DNA of 64,000 nucleotides. It comes from Halichoerus grypus. Its lineage: Eukaryota; Chordata; Mammalia; Carnivora; Phocidae. Below are positions 1-12,156 of the stretch, in pieces (the stretch's first letter is position 1; the number at the start of each line of letters is the position of its first letter). Made by a program: the position numbers and the translations under genes. The notes below the pieces were generated by a model. The model searched no databases, was not told where the DNA came from, and worked only from the letters and a program-made list of their open reading frames with translations. The stretch lies in the NCBI RefSeq assembly GCF_964656455.1, contig NC_135717.1, positions 141,064,308 to 141,128,307 on the forward strand, read 5' to 3'.

Positions 1-407
1 ATCATAAATCATTAAATAACCCAGTGGGTGTTTATTAAGTAAACACAAGGCTATGTATTATTTTCAAAGACCCAAGATTTAAATCTTTTGGAATGACTTG
101 ACAATGAATTTTGCGTATTTAGTTACTTTTGAAAATAACATTATCTCTAATTTGTGCCTTTTCTTTTTTTCTGCCTTTGACTGTGGTTAAACTTTGGATC
201 ACTTGTTTCTGCAAGATTCGTCACCTAGAGCCTTTTCATCACGCAGCACTAAGGCTGTCTTGAGCGAATTCATCAGTGTTACTTCTAAGTTATTCATTGG
301 AGTTATAAGATAAATGTTTTCTAATATGACACTTATTTTTCTAAAAGAAGGGAACGTGGTCATGGTATCTAAGAATGCATAAATATCAATAAGTACCTTT
401 AATTCTT
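1..407. other. Unassigned AT-rich sequence
   Basis: No ORF, repeat family or RNA gene is recognisable. The stretch ends at the target-site duplication of the first Can-SINE. Confidence 0.5.
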
Positions 408-629
408 AAAAGTGATAAAATTTGGGGGTGCCTGGGTGGCTCAGATGGTTAAGCATCTGCTTTCAGGTCAGGTCATGATCTCAGGGTCCTGGGATCGAGT
501 CTTGCATCAGGCTCCCTGTTCAGTGGGGAATCTGCTTCTCCCTCTGCCTCTGCCCCTCCCCCTGCTTGTGCTCTCTTTCTCTCTCAAATAAATAAATAAA
601 TAAAATCTTTTTAAAAAGTGATAAAATTT
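408..629 (+). mobile_element. Can-SINE (SINEC) with 16-bp TSD
   Basis: The tRNA-Lys-derived head (cctgggtggctcag) starts near 424. A B-box-like gggatcgagtc, a CT-rich body and an AATAAA-containing A tail follow, ending near 613. The duplication aaaagtgataaaattt occurs at 408-423 and again at 614-629, which is direct evidence of L1-driven retrotransposition. The element is non-coding and could be transcribed by Pol III only from an intact head. Confidence 0.95.
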
Positions 630-1470
630 TTAATTTTCAATTGAGCTTTCTTGCAGGGAAGAGTAAGAAGAAGGCACTTACAAAAACTTCTCATTATTAG
701 AATCAAAGCCTATCATAGATTCATCTAATCAATTTTACTATAAAGCATATACCTATAAACATATTATGTGATATCTCTTGTCTGAAGAGTTAAAGCAGGT
801 CACATATCACAATCAAAACAAAGATAAACACATGTGGTAACCTAGAAACATGATTAAAAATTTCACTAACTTACATAATCAAAGCATCATTTAAGTTGGT
901 GAGCCAAAATGATTACATATAATTCAATCTATTAACTGATAAATTCAGAAGAAATTTCATTGTTCATGGTAAGATTTTTACGTCCCTATGTCTACTTGGA
1001 GTTTTAGATTGATTATTTAGATGAGGTTAGACTATTATAGTAGAGTTTTCAAATTGATGACCGAAGATACTCTGTATCTTATCCAGAATGATGGTGCAAA
1101 GTAGGCTATCTATAATTATAATTGAGAGAGACAGCCCAAGGTTGGAATGTTTTCTTTCATCTTCAAAGATATAATATGCATATTACAGAATCACAGGCCA
1201 TTACATCTGCAAATTCCTGGTGAAAGTAAATCATGTCATCAGAGCAAAAGTTTCCAATAAAGTAGAATTTTGTCTACCAATCCTAAAAAACAGTCTGGTT
1301 GATTTCACTCTAAGTGCAAAGGAAAATTATTTTACCCAATGGTTCTAAGACAAGCCACTGTCGATCTTGTGTGTGTGGTCATGTGATTAACAGAGAGTTG
1401 AAAGTATCTATTGATCCAGTCTTGTCTTTAAAGATATAAATACTCAATGATTGGGTCTACTTCTATAGAC
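630..1470. other. Unassigned AT-rich sequence
   Basis: Only short random ORFs are present. No repeat family was recognised by eye. Confidence 0.45.
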
Positions 1471-1700
1471 ACTGTTAGGTCCTGAGGATGCAAAGATGAA
1501 CTCTCATGCTTAAGAAATTCAGTGTCTGGTAAGGGTGACAGACACATAAACCCATAACCACATATGATATTATAAATATTAAGTTGGAAGCAGCACAGAA
1601 TGCTATGGGAACACAGAGGAAATGCGGACTATGGTTTTCAGAAATATGTATCTCAAGGTAAGGAATCCAGCAAGGGGGCAATTGAAATACTTTTCACAAA
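1471..1700 (+). mobile_element. Possible ancient interspersed repeat, family unassigned
   Basis: The wording of the sequence (gatgcaaagatgaa..., gacagacacataaac..., atgctatgggaacacagagg) resembles a degraded old mammalian repeat. A related-looking stretch occurs at 3095-3200. I cannot name the family without a library search. Confidence 0.3.
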
Positions 1701-1819
1701 AGATGGGCCTGATTCAGGCAAGAGTTTTTGGGCTAGGGGAAAGGGGATAGAGGTGGCAATAAATAGGAAATATAAGAAGCAGGATTTAATGATTGATTAG
1801 ACAGGAGGAGAAATAGAGG

Positions 1820-1905
1820 TAGAGATATAGATAAAGATAGATAGATAGGTAGGTAGATAGATAGATAGATAGATAATAGATGGATAGAGATAGAGAAAGA
1901 TTGTG
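1820..1905. repeat. GATA-type tetranucleotide microsatellite
   Basis: Imperfect (GATA)n/(TAGA)n with GGTA interruptions. The long Ile/Tyr/Leu/Ser-rich ORFs on the minus strand here are products of this repeat and not genes. Confidence 0.9.
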
Positions 1906-3094
1906 GATAGATTTCTGGCTTAGATGAAGGCAATATAGACGAAGAGCCAGATTTGGAGGAAAATATTGTACTGGTTGGGGCAAGGAGAGGTGGGAGTTAA
2001 AGTAGGAAGTTGAAGTTGGGGTACCTGTGGCACATCTTTGTAGATAATGTCCAACATACAGTTTAATATAAGAACCTGAAACATGCCTAAAGCTAAAGTG
2101 CCAGTACTGGAGGAGATATTTAAGCCCTAGTTGAGTAAGAGGATAATAATTGGGGCCCCATGGTGGTGATACTTTGAACCTTATTATCATCCTGATCTTT
2201 ATACATCTAACATCTTAAATACTCCTACATCCTATAAGTCATCACTGAATGCTACCATCTCCTTGGTTTCACCAAAGCCAGCCATGATCTCATTTGAAGG
2301 AAGTATTTGAGGCTGGTCTAATTTTAATTTCACCCACAGTCTTGCCCTTCCCCTTAGTTTTAGTAGCAGTTCCTAATCATGCTGGTTCATGATTGAGTCC
2401 CACTTCCCTGGTTACCCCAGTCTGTACTTGCAGTCCACCAGCATTGCTTTACTCCCATCAGAGCTCCCAGGGACTGGAGCCTTGTCTAGACCTCATGTTT
2501 TGGTCCCTGCTGCAAGACTACCTTGATTCAAGGTGGTCCACTCATGCCTGGGCCTGCTGCCTCAGTGTGGACATGTGTTGTGTATGGAGCCCAACACTCA
2601 CTCACACTTGTTCTAAGAAATAACCTTAACCAGATTTCCCTTTGGTGAATCCCCTCCATCTCTGTCAGTACAGGTGGCCACTGTGAAGCTGACCTTATGC
2701 TCTTCTTAAAGAGGCTTCAGACATTCAGCACTTTGCATTCCTTTAACTCCAGTAATTGGCTCAAAAGTGGTGTGTGTTCCAAGCAGAAGCAATGCTGTAT
2801 GCTCCCCCTCTCACCCCCATTCATGTATGTGAAAGACTTCTCCCTTCTCCTGCTGAATGAGACTCAGAACGCATGTAGCCCTGGGAAGTGTTGGTGGTCT
2901 GAGAATGGAAAGACAAGAGAATCCGCACATCCTGATGATAGTATTTGGGCCTTGCATTTGGCTGCTTCTGAAGTCAAATCTAAACCTGGACTTCTCAGGT
3001 TTGTTATTTTTTTGTTTAAGAGAATTTGTGTTGGGGCTTTTTACCTTCAACTGAAAAAAAACCCTTAATTTATTCATAATTGATTCACTGAACA
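1906..3094. other. Unassigned sequence
   Basis: Short overlapping ORFs on both strands at 2393-3095 show no recognisable domain or coding signature. No repeat family was recognised. Confidence 0.4.
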
Positions 3095-3230
3095 CCTAAA
3101 TCATTGAGGATGCACAACATGCCAGGAGTTAGAGAGGCATTGTGGATATGGAAGAGAATAATCAGAGACAGTCCCTGCCCCCATGAAGCTCACAGTTGAC
3201 CAGAGGACCTCTGTTAGATTTCCCTGACAT
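3095..3230 (+). mobile_element. Possible ancient interspersed repeat, family unassigned
   Basis: Contains a 'gcacaacatgccagg ... agtccctgcccccatgaagctcacagt' type stretch typical of old mammalian repeats and similar in layout to 1471-1560. The family cannot be fixed by eye. Confidence 0.35.
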
Positions 3231-3899
3231 TGATTTTGTGCTTGCCTGGACTTCTTCCAGAACTTCTGTTAGCTATATGGGCTGCCCTACCTTGGTAGGT
3301 CTTGCTAGACTCTGGGTCCCAGCTATTACCTTTCTGACCTAGAGCACTACCCTAACTTCGGTATGTTACTTCTCATGTTTTACTTTATTTGCTGGTTTTC
3401 AGGTATCTTAAAAAATAAGGACTGAACAACACTAAGGAGTCAGATGGTAAGAAGGAAGGTGGGACCTCTTATGAATTAGGAAAATAGGTATATATTCATT
3501 TATCATACATGTATTCTTTCATAGAAGCATTTCAGAGACACTTTATGAAAAAAAGTAAGTAACTATGATCAGAAATTAAAATTGACTGAGCACATAATTG
3601 TCCCCTCTCCTTCCTTCTCTCCCTGTCTCTGCTCTCCTTTCCTTCTTTCTAAATAAATATATTTATTAAACCAATTCTTGGTACTGTTTTGGAGGTTGAA
3701 GTCCAGCTTTAGACCTACAAATCCTATGTCATTCTAATGTGGAGGCATTCAGTTCAGAGCTTTTACATGTCATTCCATTTGAACTATGCAATAATTCATT
3801 TTTACCAATAAGGGAAAGGAGAACAAGAGGTATGAGTATGTAATTTGTTAAGGATCAGAGCAAGGGCAGAGGGAAGATTCTTAGCCATGTTTGTAGCAG
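3231..3899. other. Unassigned sequence
   Basis: No supported gene. A short CT-rich patch lies at about 3601-3650. Confidence 0.4.
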
Positions 3900-4210
3900 A
3901 AGAAATCGTGCTAAGCACTTAAGTGCTATGAGGAAAAATAGAGCAAGTTGTATGGGATACAGAGTGATGGGACCCGGAAAGTTGAAGTTCCAGAAGTAGA
4001 GCAGTGATCTGAATTAGGCCAGGCAGAAACCCAAGGACAAGCTTTGTAGGCGGAGGGAACCTCATGTGCAGCAGGAGCAATCTGGAAGTGTTGGAGACCT
4101 GATAGGAGGGCAGTGCAAGGAGGGGGAGGGTTGCAGGAGAGGGGGTCGCCGGCAGACAGAGGCCTGATGGTGAAGCATCTTATGGACCACAGTAAGGCCT
4201 CTGGATTTAG
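3900..4210. mobile_element. Possible ancient interspersed repeat, family unassigned
   Basis: Text such as 'ggcagaaacccaaggacaagc', 'ggagggaacctcatgtgcag' and 'gaagcatcttatggaccac' resembles a common old mammalian repeat. A second stretch of the same kind is at 8120-8540. I cannot assign the family. Confidence 0.3.
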
Positions 4211-5396
4211 GTGACACTTGTCACTCTGATCCAGTTCTAAAATGTCAGCTTTTTCTGTTCAAGGTTCAGAGGGTTGAGAAAGAATGAATCAGAGATAGGA
4301 CTTTGAAAGCTCAGGGATTGGGTAAAACAGACGAGATAACAATGCTCAGGCTCTGGCCAAACTCACATCCCACAGCGTCACCACACCCTGCTTGGATTTC
4401 ATTTCTATCTTTGAACTGGAGTCCGAGCAGAATGGGAGTGGAGGGTCAGACTGCCTCCCTGTAAGAATGCTGTTCTGATCTCTCTCCACTCTGTGCCTGG
4501 GCAGGGAAAAAGGAAGATCAGCACAAGTGGGTGTGAGATCAGAGAATTATGCAGCTGGTACTCTGTTTAAAAGGAATTCTAGTGTTCACCCCCACTCCAA
4601 AATATCAGTGGGTATTTCTGCCAGTGCAAAGGCTGACCCAGTGTTATACTGACTTGCTCTTCATTTTCTCAGGAAGTACATTTGCGTAAGTCTGTACAAC
4701 TCAGATATCTAAAATAGGTCAAACAGAAGACCCTATATAATGTGATCTCTAAACTTGTTCTTGCTGTTTAATGTAAATCTCTCTGAAAGTATTGGATAAT
4801 TTATACTGCTTACAAAAATCTTCACTATTTGCTTTAAACGTTAGACTCCAGAGCGATTTTCCTTCTACATTTTCTTTTTTGAATGGAATTCATACTATAG
4901 TGGAAAAAAGTTTTCTTAAAATAAGGAAGACATCATAAATACTCTGTGTGAAAAACATTCCATATTAGAATTGGGTGAAAGTGAATGACAACACTCAGAT
5001 GGAATAGAATAGACAAGTGTTCTGAGCCTAGATGTTCTTTAAATCACCCCTGACTTTTTTTTTTAACACGAGAGAATTAAGTTTGGAGTAGTTAAGCTTA
5101 AGTTTGAAGTTTGCTTTCCAAACTTTAAGTAACTTGTTCTCTCTGTTTTAACTTTTAGTTATACTTGGTTTTGCCAAAGACAGCCATTTTATTATGATTG
5201 TATTTTTGAAAGTGCCAATAAATATTACAGTGGAGAGTGCCTCCGATAGGGTTGGTGATAGCATTTTGGAGAGACTTTGCCAGATATTTCTTTTATATAT
5301 CTCTATCTCCATATTTATATCCATATCTAGGCCTATGTCTGTACCTAGTTCTTAAACTGTAAGCCACAGAAAGAAATGTATTTTATATTGGGACTC

Positions 5397-5400
<4 letters not shown>
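4211..5400. other. Unassigned sequence
   Basis: No gene, RNA or repeat family recognised. A run of T lies at about 5057-5064. Confidence 0.4.

Positions 5401-5436
<36 letters not shown>
5401..5436. repeat. (CA)18 microsatellite
   Basis: Uninterrupted CA dinucleotide run of about 18 units; a likely polymorphic marker. Confidence 0.98.
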
Positions 5437-5437
<1 letters not shown>

Positions 5438-7350
5438 CTAAAAGTTTTTTCTTCTCTTTGCTTATCTTCTCTATGCTTCAGTTTTTTAATTCTTTTCTAT
5501 ATAATTAAAAACTCTAGCCCCAACCCACTGAAATGATTTTATAACCCACTTATGGGTCTCAACTCACAATTAGAAAAAAAGGCAGGATTTAAAAAAAATG
5601 TATCATTGACTAATGATGAAAACCCATAATTGCTATAAAAGGAAGCTGGGGATTATTTGGGGATCATATTCCCAGATGCTTTGGTGGTTGCTATCATTGA
5701 ATCAACCCATTTCTACTCCTCAGCTAGATAGGCAATGACCCTGGGTTCCATTTGTTATCTCCTTCTTGGTGTCACTAATTAGCTGGATTGACCTTACAGT
5801 ACCTGAAAGAATAGTCACAAGTTCTTGAAGCACTTGCTGCATACTATGAGCTTTTAAGTATCTGCTTATAACAATATAACTCTAGGTTTCAATGGCTGGA
5901 GAGAAGGAAATTAAGAGAGAACAAAGTTCAACACTTCATTCACATGTGAGGTTCAGTCATCAGTCCAAAGTTCTCCTAGAACTTGCAACAAACTGTAAAG
6001 GCTTTAATCCTTCCAACATATTAAAGTCACAGGAATCCCACAGAAGTTAATGGTTTTGGATCAATCTATAGTCTAAATCTTTCCGAATACGTACCTTAGT
6101 CTTCCTACTCTTTATTCATGTTGAAACTCACAGTAGGAAAAGACTCTTGTTTTGCCAACTCAATATCTATGAACTCTTCCTCTGGTAAAACAGTAACTCA
6201 TGTTTCCTCTTGGGTACCATCTTCCCTGTCCCCTTCTCAGTTCTCGCAGTGTAAGTCAGGAGGTCAGGGACCAATTCCCAGCCCTGTTTGCTGTATTTTG
6301 CTGTACTTTCCTCCCTACTGCTGATTGCACTTGAACCCCAAAGCATATGCAACTTCACCTTAACCTTCAGGACCAATACAGAGGAGATGTAACAGTAATC
6401 TAAAGAATTCTGCAAGGCAATGCTGTGATTTTTCTCCAAAATGATTTCTGACATTGTGCCTCAGTTCTAGTAATGGGCCACCCACCTTAAAACCTGGGGC
6501 CCGAGTCACTGTATGTAATTTGTCCCTGAATGTCTGACGCTTTGCCTCACTCTTGCTTGGTCCTGGAGACTTAGCTTGTGACCACATCAATTCTGTCTAT
6601 TGCTGACTTGACTTAACTGGCTCTCTTAGCTTTCCTTTAAGCTCCTGGAGGACTGGTGTGTACTCATTAGGCATGTCACGGTTAAGAGGGTTCCTACTTC
6701 CTTTTAAAGGCCACCTGCTGGACTATCTGCCCAGGCTATCCCCTACTGTTTGTTGCAATGTTTCAGATACCAGTGTTGTCTTCTTGCTGGGCTTCCTCTC
6801 AGAATCTGTTTCAAATGTCTGCTCCACTCCCATGGATGAGCCTGTTATCAGAGCTGAGCCTCTCCTTTACTTCCCTGCTGTTAACTTGACCTTATCCAGT
6901 GGATTCTCAAGATATATGAAACTAACTTTTTGTTATCTTTCTCTGTGTCCAACATAGTATCTTGCTCAGGAAATTGTTGAATAACATGTCCATTTGAAAA
7001 TTAGTATCACTTATCACAGTTGTCATTTTGTTTAGGGGGTCAGACTCACAAAAGGAAAACTTGTACCTTGGTAACTGTTCTATGTGAGAAAAACTTGAGA
7101 AGAATGAGTCTACTTCAAGTATTATGAAATAAAATGTCAAAAGGTCAGGTTCAGAAGGATGTTTATATAACTGCAACATTCAAACTATTTCATTTTGGTA
7201 CTACAACTTTTGAGTGTGTTCAATGTTACCTCAAATAGTTTAAAAATATTTTTTATTATGATAAATTAAAACATTATGATATTATTATGATTAAATTAAA
7301 CTGTTTCATGACACAACACAATAACACAATGGTTAGATGACACAAGTAAG
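5437..7350. other. Unassigned sequence
   Basis: Several ORFs of 68-99 codons (6118-6957 plus, 6167-7179 minus) have no recognisable motif and overlap each other on opposite strands, so I do not call them genes. Confidence 0.4.
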
Positions 7351-7354
7351 AGGT

Positions 7355-7506
7355 AAAGGAAAGGAAAGGAAAGGAAAGGAAAGGAAAAGAAAGAAGAAAA
7401 GAAAGAAAGAAAGAGAGAAAGAAAGAAAGAAAGAAAAAGAAAGAAAGAAAGAAAAAGAGGATGGAGGGAGGAAGGGGGAGAGAAAGAGAGAGAAAAAAAG
7501 AAAAGG
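7355..7506. repeat. Purine-rich tract, (GGAAA)n then (GAAA)n
   Basis: Purines run without a break from 7355 to 7461. One T at 7462 is followed by another purine run to 7506. The units are GGAAA at the left and GAAA further right. The Lys/Glu- and Ser/Phe-rich ORFs across it are repeat artefacts. Confidence 0.97.
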
Positions 7507-7607
7507 CCGGGTTCCATGTAGTCCCCTGATGATATGAACCTAGAGATCCTGAACTCCATTACGTTTGTTCAAAAAACTTATTTTGAAGAAACTAGAAATT
7601 CACTTTA

Positions 7608-7642
7608 ATCATTATTATTATTATTACTATTATTATTATTAT
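7608..7642. repeat. (ATT)n microsatellite
   Basis: About eleven ATT units with one C interruption. Confidence 0.95.
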
Positions 7643-8119
7643 GTTTCAAGTTTCAGTTGGCAAAACAAAACCCTGTTAATAGAAAATAGAAAGCTTGTCT
7701 TCTTAAGAAAATGCGTTCCATTTGGAACATAACGACTGAAAGTACGTTCTGTTGGTAAGTTAAATGTCAGTTAAAACATGCTAGTTACATTTCCCTGAAA
7801 ATGCTCCTGGGACTGAAAAGTTCTCCTTGTGGAATTTTGTGGTGTGTGTATTCATTAATTTTAAAACACAATTGAAACATTTATTTGGCCCTTTTTATAG
7901 ATAAACTTATTAACCTTGCAAGGAGAGATGTTTTCTCCTGTATTTGGGCTTGAGAGTAGCAAAATGAAAGATTCAGTTGGGAAGGGATAAGTGCAAAAAA
8001 AGAAATTATGTAGCAAGGAAGAATGCAGGACAAAATACTGTTATAATTGCTTTAAATGCAACATCACGGGCTATTTGCATTTTTGCCAATTCTGCTTAAG
8101 CACCAGAATATTAAAACTG
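7643..8119. other. Unassigned sequence
   Basis: The 63-codon ORF at 7991-8182 contains Cys residues (CSKEECRTKYCYNCFKC) that superficially suggest a zinc knuckle. It has no conserved context and runs into likely repeat sequence, so it is not called. Confidence 0.4.
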
Positions 8120-8540
8120 GCTTTCAAGGAGCTCCCTGTCTCAGCACAAAGGCAGACATGCGAACAAATAATTGGAATATAATGCAATGGCGGAGCAGGG
8201 GAATGAGAGACAAACTATCCGGGTAAGTGAGCCGTGAAGGCTTCACAAATGGGGATAAGCAGGTTTCAATTGGGGATAAGAATTTGCTGGATGGAGAGGA
8301 AAAGACAGGCATTGCGGGCAGAGAATAGCTAGAGCAAAGGCATGGAGCTGTGAAAAGGCCAGGCAGGCCGAGGAAATCCATGAATGGCCTAGTGTGGCTC
8401 TAGGACAATACATATTGGGAAAGGGTTGCTGGCGTGAAGTGATGAGAAAGGTAGATTGGGACCAAGTGATGGAGAATTTTAGATCAGTCAGAGGATTTTG
8501 GACCTGATCTTAGCAGAGTTTTGGATGTTTCAGTTTTAAT
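8120..8540. mobile_element. Possible ancient interspersed repeat, family unassigned
   Basis: Similar in wording to 3900-4210 (gagcaaaggcatggagctg, ggccaggcaggc, ggattttggacctgatc). It ends at the TSD of the next Can-SINE. Family not assignable by eye. Confidence 0.3.
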
Positions 8541-8774
8541 AAAAATTTAATATGACAGGGCGCCTGGGTGGTGCAGTAGGTTAAGCACGTCTGATTCTTG
8601 ATTCGGCCTAGGTCATGATCTCAGGGTGGGGAGATGGAGCCCTGGTTTGGGCTCAGGGACCCCGCTGAGCATGGAGCCTGCTTAAGATTTTCTCCCTCCC
8701 TCTCCCTCTGCACCTCTCCCACCCCCGCTCACACTCTCAAAACAAAAAAAAAAAATTAAAAATTTAATATGGCA
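8541..8774 (+). mobile_element. Can-SINE with 17-bp TSD
   Basis: The head gggcgcctgggtgg starts at 8558 and the A-rich tail ends near 8757. The duplication aaaaatttaatatg(a/g)ca is at 8541-8557 and 8758-8774 with one mismatch. The body is diverged (loss of the gggatcgag box), suggesting an older copy. Confidence 0.92.
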
Positions 8775-9357
8775 AATGTTCACAACTTGAATTTTTACAT
8801 CTCGGTGAAGCAGGCCATTTGGAGAGGGGACACGCAGAAATGACTGATTTCTCTGCTGAACACAGCCATTATTTCTAGATTCGCCAAGGTTTCTAACGTG
8901 ATGACACAGCTTCCCTGTATTACCACCATTCCAATGCTGTTCAGTCACCCCGAGTTGTGATTGCCACACATTCATCTATCACAAAACACATAAAGAGATC
9001 GAATCCCCTCTGTATTCCTTGGACATGTCTGCTACTGTTCAATTTCAATGCTAACTTCTTGTCCTTAAATTTTTTCAACTCAAGAGGGTGATTTTTGCTC
9101 ATGGTGTCTACTCAGTGGACCTAGAGCAGCTTTGAAACGGAAATCATGGTCCCCTTATCATCAGAGGTTTTCAAAGAAGAAAGTAGCTTGGATATATCCA
9201 ACAACCATTCCTTCCAGGCTAATGTGCCTGGGATACTCAGCCCTGGAAACTGTTGCCCTCGAGATCATTGCCACCTGTCACTCATGCTCTTCAACCTCAG
9301 CTCAGCCATTCATCACATGCCCCTTGTAGATTCCATGTTAGAGACTGCAATGAATCT
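8775..9357. other. Unassigned sequence
   Basis: Overlapping ORFs at 9132-9361 on the plus strand are in two frames with no domain. No repeat recognised before the L1 fragment starts. Confidence 0.4.
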
Positions 9358-11905
9358 ATAGAGCACTTTGGGTATTATGGGCATTTGACACTATTAATTC
9401 TTCTAATCAGTGAACACAGGATGTCTTTCTGTCTTTCTTTGTGCTGTGTCTTGTTTAGTTCCTTTCAACAATGTTTTGTAGCTTTCAGTATAAAAACCTT
9501 TCACTTCTTTCGTTAAGTTTACTCCTAAGTAGTTTTTTAATTCTTTTTGGTGCTGTTATAAATAGGATTGTTTTCCTAATTTCCTTTTCAGATAGTTCAT
9601 TGATAATGTATAGAAACACAGCTGATTTTTGTATGTTGATTTTGTATCCTGCAACTTTACTGAATTTATTTATTAGCTCTAATAGTTTTTTTTTCTTTTT
9701 GATAGAGTCTTGAGGGTTTTCTATATGTAACATCATATTGCCTGCAGACAGGGACCATTTTACTTCCTCCCTTCCAAATTAGATGCCTTTGATTTCCATT
9801 TCTTGCTTAATTTAATTTCTTTGGCTAAGATTTTCAGTACTATGGCAAGTAAAAGTGGTGAGCATGGGTCATCCTTGCCTTGTTCATGATCTTAAAGGAA
9901 AAGCTTTCAGTTTTTCACCATTGAGTATGATGTCAGCTTTGGGCTTGTCATATATGGTCTTTATTATGTTGAGGTATATTCCTTCTATACCTAGTTTGTT
10001 GAGAGTTTGTATTATAAAGCATTGTTAGATTTTTTCAAATGTTTTTTTCTGCATCTTTTGAGATGATCATATGATTTTTATTCTTCATTCAATTAATGTT
10101 GTGTATCACATTAATTGACTTTTGTAGGTTGAAATATGCTTGTATTCTAGGGATAAGTCATCCCACTTGGTCACAGTGTGTAATTATTTTAATATGCTGC
10201 TGGATTTGATTTACTAGTATGTTATTGAGGGTTTTTGCCCTGTATTAATCAGGGATTTTGGCATGTAGTTTTCTTTTCTTGTGGCGTTTTGTCTGGCTTT
10301 GGTAGAAAGGTAAGGTTGGCCTCTTGAAATGAGTTGAAAGGGTGCCCTCCTCCTCAATTTTTTTGGAAAAGCATTGACATTAATTCTTTAAATGGTAGAA
10401 TTCATCAGTGAGGCCATCTTTGTTGGGAGGTTTTTGATTACTGATTCAATATCTTTATTGGTTATACGTCTACTCATACCTTTTATTTCTTCATGATTTA
10501 GTCATGGCAGATTGTATGTTTGTAGGAATTTATCCATTCTTCTAGATTGTCTAATTTGTTGGCATATAATTGTGCATAGTAGACTCTTATGATCGTTTTT
10601 ATTTCTGTGGCATCAGTTGCAATGTCTCTTCCTTCGTTTCTGATTTTATTGATTTGAGCTTCTCTCTTTTTTTCTTAGTCTAGCCAAGTGTTTGTCAATT
10701 TTATCTTTTCGAAAAAAACAACCCAACTCTTAGTTCTGTTGATTTTTTCTATTGTTTTTCTATTTTCTATTTTGTTTATTTCTGCTCTTATCTTTGTTGT
10801 TTCCTTCCTTCTGCTAACTTTGGGCTTAGTTTATTCTTCTTTTTCCAGTTCCTCAAGGTGTAAATGTAGGTTGTTTATTTGAGATCTTTCTTCTTTTTTA
10901 ATGTAGGCATGCATCACTATGAACTTCTTCTTTAGTAATGCTTTTGTGGAATCCCATAAATTTGGTATGTTGTGTTTTTGTTTTTGTTTGTCTCAGGAAT
11001 TTCTTTTTTGATTTCTTCTTTGAACAAGTGGTTGTTCAAGGGTTGTTTATTTTCACATTTGTGAATTTTCCTTCTATTGATTTCCAGTTTCATTTCATTG
11101 TGGTCAGAAAAGATACATGGTATGATTTCAATCTTCTTAAATTTGTTAAGACTTGGTTTTTGACCTAACGTCATCTAACCTGGACAGAGATCTGTGTGTG
11201 CTTGAGAAGAATGTGTATTCTATTGTTGTGGGGTGGAATGTTCTGTACATGTGTTAGGTCCCCTTGCTCGATAGTGTTATTCAAGCCTTTTATTTATTGA
11301 TTGAGCTTATGTGAAGATGTTCTTGTCCATTATTGAAAATGGAGAATTGAAATCTCTACCATTGTGGTATTTCTGCTTATTTTTCCCTTCAGTTTTGTTA
11401 ATGTTTGCTAAATATATTTAGGTACTATGACACTGGGCACATATATATTTCTAATTATTGTATTTTCCTTTTATCATTATATAATGTCCTTCTTTGTCTC
11501 TTGTGACTATTTTTCACTTAAAATCTAATTGGTCTGATGTAATATTGCCACCCATGATCCTTTTTGGTTATTGTTTATACCGACTTTCCTATCTTTTCAT
11601 TTTCATCTCATATGTGTTCTTTCCCCCCCTTTTTAAAATTTTTTATTTTATTTTATTTTATTATGTTATGTTAATCACCATACATTACATCATTAGTTTT
11701 TGATGTAGTGTTCCATGATTCATTGTTTGCAAAGTATAACACCCAGTGCTCCATTCAGTACATGCCCTCTTTAATACCCATCACCTTAAATCTAAAATGA
11801 CTTTCTTGTAGACAGCATGTAGTTGGGTCTTAATTTTTAATCCATTTAGTCACTTTATGTCTTTTGATTGGAGACTTAGTCCATTTACATTTAGTATTAG
11901 ACACC
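9358..11905 (-). mobile_element. Old L1 fragment, ORF2 region (5' end of ORF2 to past RT)
   Basis: On the minus strand this reads as decayed L1 ORF2. At 11860-11895 it encodes the [13 protein letters not shown] N-terminus of the endonuclease. The region down to about 9600 covers the reverse transcriptase, including the stretch [20 protein letters not shown] at 9620-9730 just after the position of the FADD motif. Many stops and frameshifts show it is long dead. It lacks the ORF2 3' end and the 3' UTR, so this is an internal fragment. A younger L1 tail interrupts it at about 11638-11785. Confidence 0.85.
11638..11786 (-). mobile_element. Short 5'-truncated young L1 3' end inserted in the older L1
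   Basis: The sequence from 'ttatgttatgttaatcacc' to 'aatacccatcacc' matches the 3' UTRs at 24060-24185 and 35475-35595. It lies between two parts of the older L1 ORF2. A (TTTTA)n stretch at 11640-11665 represents the tail. No clean TSD was found. Confidence 0.85.
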
Positions 11906-12156
11906 ATAGCCATTTGTAGTACCTCTTAGAAGGAGAGGTATGTGGCTCGTATCAGAATTCGGTTCATCCATAAGTGAAAAACCTCAAAACAACAGTTGCT
12001 TCAGATTAGAATTTGTTTCTTTATCTTGTACAACTCCACAGACAGGTAGTTCAGAACTCTATTCCACGAAGTCATCAAGGCCCCAGGCTCCTTCTCTCTT
12101 GCTGTTCTGACATTCATAGCAAGCCATCTCAGGATCTAAGATGACTGCTTAGGTGC
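11906..12156. other. Probable old repeat, unassigned
   Basis: Contains a 'ccacgaagtcatcaaggccc aggctccttctctcttgctg' type segment known from old interspersed repeats. Family and strand not resolved. Confidence 0.3.

Noticed and set aside
424..613. tRNA genes in the Can-SINE heads
   Set aside because: The heads derive from a tRNA but lack a cloverleaf with intact acceptor and anticodon arms, and are followed by SINE bodies and TSDs.
1820..1905. CRISPR-like array
   Set aside because: Simple GATA-type microsatellite with no spacer structure; nothing else in the window resembles a CRISPR array.
7991..8182. Cys-rich 63-codon ORF as a zinc-knuckle protein
   Set aside because: Cys spacing does not fit CCHC. 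No homologous context, no promoter or intron signals, and it overlaps a probable old repeat.
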